This document shows positions 15,251-24,474 of a DNA stretch of 38,289 nucleotides, one piece after another. Position numbers and translations under genes: made by a program. Position 1 is the first letter of the stretch, and every line of letters begins with the position of its first letter. A model generated the notes under the pieces. The model did no database searches and was not told the origin of the DNA. It saw only the letters and a program-made list of their open reading frames with translations. Source of the stretch: Ignavibacteriota bacterium (GTDB lineage Bacteria > Bacteroidota > Ignavibacteria > Tepidaquicellales > Tepidaquicellaceae); contig JAGQWH010000004.1 of NCBI GenBank assembly GCA_020437545.1, positions 1 through 38,289 on the forward strand, in the 5' to 3' direction.

Positions 15251-17296
15251 TTGAGTACATTCAAATCTATTTACTGCTATATTATAATTATAGTTGTTAC
15301 TTATCTCGTTTTTCAGAATACCTTAGAGAATAACTTTGTTTTTGATGATGAGAGTGTGATCATTGGCAATACATCAATAAGGGATTTATCAAACATACCT
15401 AAGTATTTTACTGCTGAAGAGGGATTTCATAAAGTTATAGGAAGATATTACAGACCGGTAATTTCTACAACTTACGCTCTCGATTACTCCGTCTGGGAGC
15501 TTAATCCTTATGGCTATCATCTGACCAATATAATTATTCATATAATATCCTGCCTACTTTTATTCAAAATATTATCTACTCTTTTCTACCGGTATAAATA
15601 CCGGAATCTGATATCATTATTTTCAACGCTTATCTTTGCAGTGCATCCTATTCATACTGAAGCGGTAAGCTGGGTAAGCGGCCGGACAGACTCGCTTGTT
15701 ACATTGTTTTTCTTTGCTTCATTTCTGTTTTATATAGAATTCACAAGGGAATCCGATGGCAGCAGAACAGAAAAACCCGGAGAGAAGACAATTAAAAAGA
15801 ATTATCTTTATCTGGGGTTGTCATTATTTTTTTATGTAACGGGTTTACTTACAAAAGAAATGATAGTAACTATGCCAGTGATAATTCTTCTTTATGACCT
15901 TGTATACAGAAAAAAGGACATGGATTATATTAAAGAGAATGTGATCAATTACGTTCTGTTTTTTGGTGTGACAATCATATATCTGATACTGAGATACTCT
16001 TTGCTTGCAGACATTCCTGAAAGGGAGACTTATCTCTATTTCTTTGGTAAAGATTACACTGTAGTGATCGGTACGATGATAAAGACAATACCTGTTTATT
16101 TCCGGCTTTTGTTTGCGCCATTCCCGCTTCTGTATCATTATAACGGTGTGATCCCTGATGCAAAAACGCTTATTGATTCTGCGGTAATTTTATCTTTTTT
16201 ATTTGTCGTATTTCTGATCTTTATAGCAGTTTACTTCTATAAAAAAGACAGCATAATTTCTTTCTGCATATTTTTCTTTCTGATTTCTCTTGCTCCGGTT
16301 ATGAACATTATTCCAACGATGAATCTAATGGCGGAAAGATTTTTATATTTCACATCATTTGCACTTGTACTTCTTATCTGTCATCTTGCTATGGTCGGAA
16401 GTTCAAAAAGGGATTTTTCAATGCTGACGATCGGAATGGTTATTATCATAGGTTCATTGAGTTATCTCACATATTTAAGAAATATCGATTGGAAAGATAA
16501 TGATTCATTATACCTTTCAGCAAAGGGTGTTGATGGAACAGTTCTTCTCGTAAATGAAGGGAATATTTATGCCAATAATAAAAGATATGACGATGCAAAA
16601 GAATTCTATAAAAAAGCAATTTTATTAAGAGAAAATAATGTGCTTGCTCATCACAATTTAGGATTGGTTTATCTGCTCAACGGAAAGATAGACTCGGCGG
16701 AAATGAGATTCAAACGCGGCATTCAGATCGACTCTCTTGCACCTGACGGATATTTTCAGATGGCTACCGTATACAACATGAAAAATGAAAAAGACAGCGC
16801 AATTATGATGCTTGAAAGACTTCAGGAAATTGCTCCTAATTATAAAGAGTCGCTTGCAATTCTTGAAAGAATAAAATCGGGCGGTGATACAGACATCAGT
16901 CTGAATACACAGGAGTTTAAGAATGAAGAAACAAAAAGCTATCAGATCAATCTTTTACAAAGAAGATCCTATCAGTATTTTAATGAAAAAAAATATAACG
17001 AAGCCATTCAGGATCTTGAGAGACTTATAAGTCTGAATACGGATCCAAAGATAATATCCGGATTCATGAACAATATTGCAATGTGTTATAATGAAATGAA
17101 TAAACCCGAACAGGCTGAAAAATATTTTACGGATGCAATAAAAACTGACAGTGAAAATATAAATGCCCTTAACGGACTTGCCTCGATCTCTCTTTCCAAA
17201 GGGGATAAATCAAAAGCAAAGGAGTATCTGGGAATGATCCTGAAGATAAATCCCGGAGATGAAAATGCAAGAAATAAACTGGATTCCTTAAAATAA
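15251..17296 (+). CDS. TMTC-like O-mannosyltransferase (GT-C) with C-terminal TPR repeats
   Basis: 681 residues starting at TTG; a stop lies 9 bases upstream in frame and no ATG exists before the first conserved block, so TTG is the only reasonable start. Residues 1-430 contain about ten membrane helices. Conserved blocks include N-N-F-V-F-D-D-E near residue 28 (acidic pair of a GT-C enzyme) and A-V-H-P-I-H-T-E-A-V-S-W-V-S-G-R-T-D near 130, the hallmark of eukaryotic TMTC proteins and bacterial relatives. Residues ~435-680 form at least five TPRs (for example Y-D-D-A-K-E-F-Y-K-K-A and A-E-K-Y-F-T-D-A-I). Predicted role: transfer of a sugar from a lipid-linked donor onto exported proteins at the periplasmic face, with TPRs binding the acceptor. 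The many secreted proteins nearby are plausible but unproven substrates. Confidence 0.8.
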   Translation: MSTFKSIYCYIIIIVVTYLVFQNTLENNFVFDDESVIIGNTSIRDLSNIPKYFTAEEGFHKVIGRYYRPVISTTYALDYSVWELNPYGYHLTNIIIHIISCLLLFKILSTLFYRYKYRNLISLFSTLIFAVHPIHTEAVSWVSGRTDSLVTLFFFASFLFYIEFTRESDGSRTEKPGEKTIKKNYLYLGLSLFFYVTGLLTKEMIVTMPVIILLYDLVYRKKDMDYIKENVINYVLFFGVTIIYLILRYSLLADIPERETYLYFFGKDYTVVIGTMIKTIPVYFRLLFAPFPLLYHYNGVIPDAKTLIDSAVILSFLFVVFLIFIAVYFYKKDSIISFCIFFFLISLAPVMNIIPTMNLMAERFLYFTSFALVLLICHLAMVGSSKRDFSMLTIGMVIIIGSLSYLTYLRNIDWKDNDSLYLSAKGVDGTVLLVNEGNIYANNKRYDDAKEFYKKAILLRENNVLAHHNLGLVYLLNGKIDSAEMRFKRGIQIDSLAPDGYFQMATVYNMKNEKDSAIMMLERLQEIAPNYKESLAILERIKSGGDTDISLNTQEFKNEETKSYQINLLQRRSYQYFNEKKYNEAIQDLERLISLNTDPKIISGFMNNIAMCYNEMNKPEQAEKYFTDAIKTDSENINALNGLASISLSKGDKSKAKEYLGMILKINPGDENARNKLDSLK

Positions 17297-17339
17297 AAAT
17301 TAAAAATAAAAAGATTTTATAAATTAAACTAAAAAATAT

Positions 17340-17735
17340 ATGAACTGGAAAATTATTTTATATCTATCCTTAGCAAGCATAGTCATTGGAGTTGCTTCAG
17401 TATTTGGAATTTTTAACAGTAATTTCATGCCACTTGTAATGCTGATATTCTCTGTTGTATCAGGGTATGTAATTGCTAAAAAAAGCAATACACAGCTTTT
17501 TATGAATGGAGTATTGGTTGGTTTATTCAGTGGAATACTTATCTCTGTAATTCAGGCAGTAATGTTTGATACTTACCTTCTTAATAATAAGGAATCCCTT
17601 GATGGTTTTACAAACATAACCGGTGCAATGCCTACGACTTCTGTCATTATATTTCTGGGACCTTTCATAGGATTGATATATGGAATAATTGCCGGAATGG
17701 TTGCAAGTAAAATATACAAGAGTAACAAAAAATAA
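17340..17735 (+). CDS. Small four-helix membrane protein of unknown function
   Basis: 131 residues with four predicted membrane helices: I-I-L-Y-L-S-L-A-S-I-V-I-G-V-A-S at the start, F-M-P-L-V-M-L-I-F-S-V-V-S-G, G-V-L-V-G-L-F-S-G-I-L-I-S-V-I, and a final I-I-F-L-G-P-F-I-G-L-I-Y-G-I-I. A glycine-rich pattern and a basic C-terminus (K-S-N-K-K) suggest an inner-membrane protein with a cytoplasmic tail, similar in size to the loosely defined DUF4199-type proteins; I cannot confirm the family. It lies 43 bases after the TMTC-like gene and 38 bases before the next, so it may be co-transcribed with both. Confidence 0.65.
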   Translation: MNWKIILYLSLASIVIGVASVFGIFNSNFMPLVMLIFSVVSGYVIAKKSNTQLFMNGVLVGLFSGILISVIQAVMFDTYLLNNKESLDGFTNITGAMPTTSVIIFLGPFIGLIYGIIAGMVASKIYKSNKK

Positions 17736-17773
17736 AGATATTCAGTATAGAGAATAAATAAATTTTAAAGATC

Positions 17774-19471
17774 ATGACAAAAACAATTATAGCTTTCCTT
17801 TTTTTAGTAATATTTTTTTCCTTCAATGATATATTCTCTCAGGATGAAAGTGCTCAAAGATTCAGAAAACCACTGGATGAAGAGACACGGGAAAAAGAAT
17901 TTAAGAGTGAATCATTTTCCGACTATATACCTCATACAACTTCTTCAGTTTTTGTAAATTATAATGTTTCCGATAATCCGGCACCTCAGAATGAAACATC
18001 CGTTAAGATCAGCAGAAAAGATCCTAACAGAGTAGTTGCCGCATGGAGAGATTTCAGGATCAGCGTTACACCAGCAAACAGAAGAGTCGGATACAGTTAT
18101 TCTTCAGACGGAGGAAATACCTGGGCAGTAAGCAGGCTTCTGGATTCTACTTTACTTCCGGGATTTCCGCGTAACAGTGATCCGGTAGTTACAACAGACT
18201 CAGCCGGAAATTTTTATATTGCTGTAATATGTATCGGATCCACTGGGGCTCTCGCTATTTATAAATCAACTGACGGAGGCGTTACTTTTCCTAATGCATA
18301 CCTAATCGCCAATGACGGCTCTGAAGATAAAGAATACATGGAAACGGATTTTACTCCGGGTAGTCCTTATTTGAATTCTATTTATATAAGCTGGACAAGA
18401 TTCAGCGGAGTCAGAGGAATTAAACTTACTAAATCTACAAATGCAGGAGTTAACTGGACTGCAGCCGTACCTGTGAGTGACGTAAACTTAGGCAATCAGG
18501 GATCTGATGTCGCTGTAGGTCTTGACGGTGAAGTATATGTAACCTGGCTAGACGGTAATACAGCTAATGATATTGTAATGTTTGATAAATCAACAAACGG
18601 CGGGATTACTTTTGGCACTGATAAAAATATTGCTCAGGGGACTCCTCCGGATATTCCCATTTCTTCAAGCGGTGTAACTTTTCCTTCTATTGCTGCTGAT
18701 ATTACTAATGGTCCAAACAGCGGTAATGTTTATGTGGCATTCTGTGATTCGCGTAACGGAGATCCGGATGTATTTCTGACCCGCTCGACCAACAGGGGAG
18801 TGAACTGGTCAGCACCCGTAAGAGTCAATAATGATCCTGTCGGTAATGGTAAACTTCAGTGCTGGCCATGGATCGCTGTTGATGAAAAAGGAAATATTGC
18901 CATCACTTTTTTTGATTCCAGAAATACTTCTTCCAATACTATTATAGAAAATTATGTCGCATATTCATCTGACGGTGGATTGACTTTTCTTAATCTACTT
19001 GTAAGTACCGTTCCAACTCCTACAGCTCAGCCTAATTTCGATGTAAGATTCGGAGATTATATCGGAGTAGATTATTACAATGACCTGATCATTCCTGTCT
19101 GGACTGACGAACGAGCAGGTGGTTTTGATATGGAATGTTATTCTGGAATCGTTTCAACTCCGGTAAGCATAAATAATTTACTATCTGAGATTCCTGAAAA
19201 TTTTAAACTGTTTCAGAATTATCCTAATCCTTTTAACCCTAATACAGTGATCCGATATTCTGTTGCATCTCAAAACGGAGGTCTTAGTTTAGTTTCACTG
19301 AAAGTATATAACTCACTGGGTACTGAAATTGCTACTTTGGTTGACAGGAAACAAAACACCGGAAATTATGAAGTGAATTTTTCGGGAGAAGGATTGAGCA
19401 GCGGGATTTATTTTTATAAGCTGCAGACTGATGGGTTTGTGCAGACAAAGAGTATGGTTTTGGTTAAATAG
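17774..19471 (+). CDS. Secreted BNR/sialidase-type propeller protein with T9SS tail
   Basis: 565 residues with a signal peptide (I-I-A-F-L-F-L-V-I-F-F-S-F, cut after F-S-Q near residue 23). Residues ~55-455 carry at least six Asp-box-like strand turns (S-S-D-G-G-N-T-W, S-T-D-G-G-V-T-F, S-T-N-A-G-V-N-W, S-T-N-G-G-I-T-F, S-T-N-R-G-V-N-W, S-S-D-G-G-L-T-F), the signature of a six-bladed sialidase/BNR propeller. The sialidase catalytic arginine triad cannot be identified by eye, so enzyme activity is not claimed. The C-terminal ~90 residues are a T9SS-like domain (N-Y-P-N-P-F-N-P-N-T-V-I-R-Y to K-S-M-V-L-V-K). The product is expected to reach the cell surface or medium. A 9-bp tandem array starts 19 bases after the stop. 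Confidence 0.8.
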   Translation: MTKTIIAFLFLVIFFSFNDIFSQDESAQRFRKPLDEETREKEFKSESFSDYIPHTTSSVFVNYNVSDNPAPQNETSVKISRKDPNRVVAAWRDFRISVTPANRRVGYSYSSDGGNTWAVSRLLDSTLLPGFPRNSDPVVTTDSAGNFYIAVICIGSTGALAIYKSTDGGVTFPNAYLIANDGSEDKEYMETDFTPGSPYLNSIYISWTRFSGVRGIKLTKSTNAGVNWTAAVPVSDVNLGNQGSDVAVGLDGEVYVTWLDGNTANDIVMFDKSTNGGITFGTDKNIAQGTPPDIPISSSGVTFPSIAADITNGPNSGNVYVAFCDSRNGDPDVFLTRSTNRGVNWSAPVRVNNDPVGNGKLQCWPWIAVDEKGNIAITFFDSRNTSSNTIIENYVAYSSDGGLTFLNLLVSTVPTPTAQPNFDVRFGDYIGVDYYNDLIIPVWTDERAGGFDMECYSGIVSTPVSINNLLSEIPENFKLFQNYPNPFNPNTVIRYSVASQNGGLSLVSLKVYNSLGTEIATLVDRKQNTGNYEVNFSGEGLSSGIYFYKLQTDGFVQTKSMVLVK

Positions 19472-19489
19472 TTGATTGGTTAATTGGTT

Positions 19490-19604
19490 GAGTGTGTGGA
19501 GTGTGTGGAGTGTGTGGAGTGTGTGGAGTGTGTGGAGTGTATAGAGTGTATAGAGTGTATAGAGTGTATAGAGTGTATAGAGTGTATAGAGTATAGAGTG
19601 TATG
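19490..19604 (+). repeat. 9-bp tandem repeat array (two unit types)
   Basis: Five perfect copies of GAGTGTGTG (19490-19534) pass directly into six perfect copies of GAGTGTATA (19535-19588), then a 7-base partial GAGTATA and one GAGTGTATG. The change of unit type part-way suggests two rounds of slippage expansion. It lies in the 308-base gap between the genes ending at 19471 and starting at 19780. The remainder of that gap is AT-rich; the only other repeat-like element is a doubled AGATTGTTT near 19733-19750. Confidence 0.95.
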
Positions 19605-19779
19605 GAGCAATTTGCAATAACGAATTGCTGATGACTTAAGATAATTTTTAATTTTTGTACCGTTCTGATAAAGTTTATACATCCCTTAGAGATGAGATGA
19701 TATCTTTTTTGTAGTTAGTTTCAATTTAAAACAGATTGTTTAGATTGTTTAGTTTGTTGAAATAGAAAATTTTTTAGCT

Positions 19780-20805
19780 ATGAATTCAAAAATTCACAAC
19801 CTGACAGTTATACTGTTTTTATTTTACTTTTTATCTATCACAAATTTACTGTTTTCAAAATCAGACAGTACGGAACTCAGGCATGAAGATAAACTAAGGA
19901 TCCGTGAGGCGGTGAGAATTGCAAATGATTATGGGGATTTGGTCTGGAAAAATTTTGACAGTGCTCCGTTTGCAATTATACTAGTCACAAATGATAATGA
20001 ATATTTAATGAATCTTCCAAACCCAACGGATGATTTTAAATCGATCGGCTATGATACTATTATTGGAGGAGAAATATTCACCCGCCCAAGACAGTTCAGC
20101 AATAACATGCTGGCAACATTCCCTGCTGTAAACGGAATTCCGACTATTGTTGTCGGTCAACCGGAATACACAAGCCGTCCGACAATGGACTGGATCATAA
20201 CGATTGTTCATGAACACTTCCATCAGCTACAGTATTCTCAACCTGATTATTATGAATCTGTTAATGCACTCGATCTTGCAGGCGGTGATGAATCAGGCAT
20301 GTGGATGCTGAACTATAATTTCCCCTATGATAATAAGGAAATATCTGAGCAGTATCAAAAATTAACACAGTCAGCAAAGAAGACCTATCTTTCAGAAAGC
20401 GATAAGGAATTCAATATTAACCTGGGTGTGTATAAAGCAGAAAGAGCAAAATTTAAAAGCATGCTTAATGATAACGATTACAAGTATTTTTCTTTTCAGC
20501 TCTGGCAGGAGGGACTTGCAAGATATACTGAGATAAAAATAGCAGATAAGATAAAGGATATTTATAAGCCGTCGAAAGAATTATCAGAACTCGAAGACTA
20601 CATTTCTATGGAATCTTTTTATGAAGATATATTAAGTAAACTATTACGCAAAGCAGATACTCAGTCTCTTCAGGAAGATGGCAGGGTTTGCTTTTATACA
20701 CTCGGCGCACTGGAAGGCTTGATCCTCGACAGATCAAATCCGGGCTGGCAGGATCTGTATTTTACAGAAAAGTTTTATCCGGAGATGTATTTTTCGGATA
20801 ATTAA
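19780..20805 (+). CDS. Secreted zinc metalloprotease-like protein (HEHFH motif)
   Basis: 341 residues with an N-terminal signal peptide (V-I-L-F-L-F-Y-F-L-S-I-T-N-L-L, cut near residue 26). H144-E145-H146-F147-H148 is a perfect H-E-x-x-H zinc site inside I-I-T-I-V-H-E-H-F-H-Q-L. About 96 residues later W-Q-E-G-L-A-R-Y-T-E (E244) resembles the third-ligand/active-site helix of gluzincin-type peptidases. This supports a zinc-dependent hydrolase in the periplasm or outside the cell; the substrate is unknown. It has no T9SS tail, unlike its neighbours, so it may remain periplasmic. It is monocistronic, with the next gene converging on it from the minus strand across a terminator. An alternative is a non-proteolytic gluzincin-like protein. 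Confidence 0.75.
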   Translation: MNSKIHNLTVILFLFYFLSITNLLFSKSDSTELRHEDKLRIREAVRIANDYGDLVWKNFDSAPFAIILVTNDNEYLMNLPNPTDDFKSIGYDTIIGGEIFTRPRQFSNNMLATFPAVNGIPTIVVGQPEYTSRPTMDWIITIVHEHFHQLQYSQPDYYESVNALDLAGGDESGMWMLNYNFPYDNKEISEQYQKLTQSAKKTYLSESDKEFNINLGVYKAERAKFKSMLNDNDYKYFSFQLWQEGLARYTEIKIADKIKDIYKPSKELSELEDYISMESFYEDILSKLLRKADTQSLQEDGRVCFYTLGALEGLILDRSNPGWQDLYFTEKFYPEMYFSDN

Positions 20806-20830
20806 TTTAAAACTGTTTAATCATTATAAC

Positions 20831-20868
20831 AAAAAAAACCTGCTGTCATATTTCTACGACAACAGGTT
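20831..20868 (-). terminator. Intrinsic terminator for the minus-strand SusE-like gene
   Basis: An 11-bp stem with one mismatch (AACCTGCTGTC at 20837-20847 with GACAACAGGTT at 20858-20868) is followed, reading leftwards on the minus strand, by eight T (plus-strand A at 20831-20838). It lies 27 bases after the stop at 20896. Confidence 0.85.
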
Positions 20869-20895
20869 AGTACTATTAGTGAAAATTTAATAAAG

Positions 20896-22362
20896 TTATT
20901 TTATCAGCATCATTTTTTTTGTGTCTGTGAAATTGTTTCCGTTACCTTCAGCATTGATTCTGTAATAGTATATTCCGCTTGATAAATTAAAACCATCGAA
21001 AGTTACAGTGTAAAATCCTGCTGATTTAACTTCATTCAGGAGAACAGCCACTTCTTTTCCTGCCATATCATATATCAGTATCTTCACATTGCCCGTTTGC
21101 GGCAGTTCAAAATTAATTTTTGTAGATGGATTGAACGGATTCGGATAGTTTTGTGATAATGCATATTTGTCAGGTATTCCGGTTCCGTTTTGAGTTATGC
21201 CGCTCTTATTATCTCTTTTGAATGTTATGTCAAATGTCTCTGTTGATTTCAGCGAATCACCGTTAAGATACGCCCAGACTGCCCATTCACCTTTAACTGA
21301 ATCACCAGGGTTTACACCTAATCCTGCAAGAATACCATCAACAGCTTCCGGTGTAACTGTCAGTACCGTGTCAGCTCCGTTGTTGTTTGAAGGCAGATCA
21401 AGTATGGTATTTTCTACCATCGGAGCACCGAATTTCCATTTATATGTCACACCATTAGCAGATTTACTCCATTGTATATTTACAGGTGTACTGTTATTTG
21501 GTTCCGCCAGGAATGTAATACCGCTTGGTGGTGAAAGCAAATTGAACATTGACAATGTACTTCTTCTGAATGTTATATTAAAAGTTTCAGCAGATTTCAA
21601 AGAATCACTTCCATTGTATGCCCATACTGCCCATTGACCTGATACTGAATCTCCCGGATTTAATCCAAGTCCGGCTAAAATTCCGTCAACTGCTGCAGGT
21701 GTAACTGTAAGCATAGTATCACTTCCTGAATTGTTCGATGCTAAGCTCAGAATGACAGAGCTGATTGTTGGAGCACCGAACTTCCATTTGTATGTAGCTC
21801 CTGAGGATGAATTTCCCCATGTGATATTTACCGGTGTATTGTTCTCGGGTGAGGTCACTAAAGTAATACCTGCCGGGGGAAATAATAAGTTAAACTGATT
21901 TAGAACTACTTTTCTTTTAAATGTAATATTAAATGTTTCAACTGACTTTATAGAATCATTGCCTTCATATGCCCAGACAGCCCATTGCCCTGAAACAGAA
22001 TCCCCAGGATTTAATCCAAGTCCGGCTAAAATACCATCAACAGCTGCAGGTGTAACAGTCAGTGCTGTTGCTGTGCCATTTGTGTTGGATGGCAGATTAA
22101 GTATTACGCTGTTTATAGTTGGTGCACCGAATTTCCATTTATAAGTTGCATTTGCACCGGCAGAAGTCCAGGTAATGTCGATCGGAGTATTGTTTCCCGG
22201 TTCGGTTTCCAGTCTCAGACCGGTTGGCGGAAACAAAAGATTAAACGGATTCAAAACCTGAATTTCACTTTGCTCAGCTTTAAGTGAATTCTGAGAATTG
22301 AAGATTGTTCCTGATGCAAAAAATATTGCAATCATTAATGTTGCATAGATTAGCTTTTTCAT
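20896..22362 (-). CDS. Secreted protein with three SusE-like tandem domains and T9SS tail
   Basis: 488 residues. The start is fixed by AGGAG (22370-22374), 7 bases before the ATG; an overlapping ATG five bases upstream is out of frame. After the signal peptide (to about residue 29) come three strongly similar ~110-residue domains (about 40-152, 153-262 and 263-375). Each has F-N-L-L-x-P-P-x-G, T-P-x-x-I-x-W, Y-K-W-K-F-G-A-P and D-G-I-L-A-G-L-G-x-N-P-G-D-S-V. This pattern resembles the SusE/SusF N-terminal-type domain, which packs as an Fn3-like sandwich. The repeat 1 and 2 copies are also close in DNA, so duplication is fairly recent. Residues ~395-488 form a T9SS-like sorting domain. No lipoprotein cysteine is seen. 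Probably a surface binding protein; ligand unknown. Confidence 0.75.
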   Translation of the reverse strand: MKKLIYATLMIAIFFASGTIFNSQNSLKAEQSEIQVLNPFNLLFPPTGLRLETEPGNNTPIDITWTSAGANATYKWKFGAPTINSVILNLPSNTNGTATALTVTPAAVDGILAGLGLNPGDSVSGQWAVWAYEGNDSIKSVETFNITFKRKVVLNQFNLLFPPAGITLVTSPENNTPVNITWGNSSSGATYKWKFGAPTISSVILSLASNNSGSDTMLTVTPAAVDGILAGLGLNPGDSVSGQWAVWAYNGSDSLKSAETFNITFRRSTLSMFNLLSPPSGITFLAEPNNSTPVNIQWSKSANGVTYKWKFGAPMVENTILDLPSNNNGADTVLTVTPEAVDGILAGLGVNPGDSVKGEWAVWAYLNGDSLKSTETFDITFKRDNKSGITQNGTGIPDKYALSQNYPNPFNPSTKINFELPQTGNVKILIYDMAGKEVAVLLNEVKSAGFYTVTFDGFNLSSGIYYYRINAEGNGNNFTDTKKMMLIK

Positions 22363-22610
22363 GTCATTTCTCCTTTTTTATGTTTTAGTTTGTATTTCAT
22401 TATTGTTTGTTTGAACTTGTACAAAATTAACTGCAGAAAGCCCAAAGAAAAAATTAAAATATGTCATAACATAGAAATCGGAGATAAATTACTGTTTTTA
22501 TTGTGGTTAGTATTGGCTAAAGAGTAGTTTTAAGGTTTTAATCAGGAAGTTTAATGGTGGAATTTTTAGTGATAATTGTTTAAAGAAGGGAAAGTTCAGA
22601 CCGGATAAAT

Positions 22611-24185
22611 TCAGAAATTCAGATCTGACAGCTTTATTCTGGAATTGGATTTAATAATATCGCTGAAAGTTTTTGATTGGATCCTGCTCTCAATCCATGA
22701 CAGGATATCAAAATAATCCAGGGCTTTTATATCACTGCCTTCACTGGAGTTCAATTTTAAAATTATTTCATTTTTTAATAATTCGAGCTGAAAGATTCTT
22801 TCTTTTTTATCGTTGATATCAGGAAGTTTTTTCAATGTGTTAATAATTAAATTCTCATATTCATAAAGTTTATCTTTTTTAGTAAGATATCTTTTTAGGG
22901 ATTTGTATTCGTAATCCATAAGATCATAATTCTCAAGTTCATAATGAATTATAAGATTCATAATTCTTGCAAATGCTTTGTAGTCAAGACGGTTTTCTGA
23001 TTTATCATTGAGGATCTTATTTAACCAGTATAATGATTTTGAAAGGTCGCCTGCACCGAAATACAAATAAGCAATTGAATATATTACTTTCAGTTCTTCG
23101 GATTTATTGATCCTGCCGGAATATTTTTTCAGCCAGTCCTGTACTTCATCTACTATTTTTAGACCTTCATTGAAATAACCGGATATAATATAAATATTCA
23201 GCTCAAAACTGTAAGATTTAAAATACATCTCAAGAAAATTCGGAGTTCCGGCTGATAAAGCACCGGTCTTATCTGATATCTCTCTTTGTTTTCTGAGATA
23301 GGAAATGCAAAGATCAAAACGTTTAAGATTATATGACATAGCAATTGCATCACTCAATGCATAAAGGAATTCTTTCATACCACCTGCGATCTTATCCGGA
23401 TTATTTTCTATTAATGCCAGTCTCTTCTGAGCAAATTCAAATGCTTTTTCATTATTTGAAGTGCAATAATAAAAAAGATAATTCAATATACAGAACAGAT
23501 TTTTAGCTCTTACGGATTTAGCATGGGATTCATTCTTCATGAGAGGATCTTTCATTACTTTCTCAAACAGTTTTATATCGTTCTTATTCCTGGCTATTCC
23601 TGTTTTTTTAAATATTGATGACATTCTCAGATAAAGTGCATTATACTCTGCAATGTTTTTCTGCTTATCGAGAATATCCAGTTCTTCTTTTTTACACTCT
23701 TCCACATATTGTTCAAAGTCCGGCTCGGTTATCTTTCTGTAATCAAAATTTTTCTGATCTTTATAAATATCTATCAGCTTCGTAAATCTGTCTTCATCTC
23801 TGGCTAATTTCTTTGCCCGGTTCAATATTGATTCAGCCTGATCGAATAATGTTTTTTGAAATAATATCGTATATTGTTCTTTCATTCCGGAGAGTACACT
23901 TTCGCTTGATTTGTCATCATTATAACTGACAAGACTCTTAAGGATCATATTATATAAATAATTCTTCGCCGAGGTAAGCTGTTTAATGAATTTTTCATTT
24001 TTAAATTTAAGCTTAATCTCATTTTCATCATATTTTTCAGTCTGACTGTTAATGGCATCAAATAATCTAATATAATTGTTCTCCTTTTCCGGTGAATGCC
24101 TTTTAGCAAATTTTACAAAATAGCCTTTTTCTGATATGTTAAGTGAGTGAATTAATTTCCAGAGATCTTCTGATGGTGTTTTCAT
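22611..24185 (-). CDS. TPR-like helical protein of unknown function, distant relative of the 493-aa family
   Basis: 524 residues, cytoplasmic, all-helical by eye. It begins M-K-T-P-S-E-D-L-W-K-L-I-H-S-L, then E-K-G-Y-F-V-K-F-A-K-R-H and F-I-K-Q-L-T-S-A-K-N-Y-L-Y-N-M-I-L-K-S-L near residue 85. I recognise this as a recurrent uncharacterised family in the same bacterial group. The layout (N-terminal 'selector' segment, short K-F-x-x-E/F-I-K-Q-L block, then TPR-like helices) parallels the proteins at 653, 2214 and 6192, although identity is low. Helices with A-Y-L-Y-F-G-A-G-D-L-S-K-S-L-Y-W-L-N-K fit a TPR pair near residue 390. It stands alone on the minus strand. Function unknown. Confidence 0.75.
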   Translation of the reverse strand: MKTPSEDLWKLIHSLNISEKGYFVKFAKRHSPEKENNYIRLFDAINSQTEKYDENEIKLKFKNEKFIKQLTSAKNYLYNMILKSLVSYNDDKSSESVLSGMKEQYTILFQKTLFDQAESILNRAKKLARDEDRFTKLIDIYKDQKNFDYRKITEPDFEQYVEECKKEELDILDKQKNIAEYNALYLRMSSIFKKTGIARNKNDIKLFEKVMKDPLMKNESHAKSVRAKNLFCILNYLFYYCTSNNEKAFEFAQKRLALIENNPDKIAGGMKEFLYALSDAIAMSYNLKRFDLCISYLRKQREISDKTGALSAGTPNFLEMYFKSYSFELNIYIISGYFNEGLKIVDEVQDWLKKYSGRINKSEELKVIYSIAYLYFGAGDLSKSLYWLNKILNDKSENRLDYKAFARIMNLIIHYELENYDLMDYEYKSLKRYLTKKDKLYEYENLIINTLKKLPDINDKKERIFQLELLKNEIILKLNSSEGSDIKALDYFDILSWIESRIQSKTFSDIIKSNSRIKLSDLNF

Positions 24186-24474
24186 TTTACAATTAATTAA
24201 TATCCGTTGATCAATTTTGTATATAAATAACGGTTTGAAAGTTTTATCTTTAAAACTTCATACGGTTTTCCTAAGGATGTTAACAGCGTTATATTATTTT
24301 TATATAATTTGCTTTAAATTTCGTTCATACTAAATTACTTAAATTAACCCGGAAGTATCAATACACAAAAATTCGCAGATTTTCGGGTTATGACCAATTT
24401 CTATGTTATGAAATTTTTAAGATTCACTTTAGGTTAAAAATTGTCTTAAATTATCTTAAATAATAAGAGTCAAA

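Noticed and set aside
17774-19471. Active sialidase
   Set aside because: Asp-box propeller signatures are present, but the catalytic arginine triad and nucleophile cannot be identified.
19464-19682. 72-codon minus-strand frame over the 9-bp repeat
   Set aside because: It exists only because a 9-base unit contains no stop; composition is pure Thr-Pro-His and Thr-Leu-Tyr repetition.
24345-24390. AACCCG...CGGGTT inverted repeat upstream of the VCBS gene
   Set aside because: Arms of only six bases separated by more than 30 bases are expected by chance.
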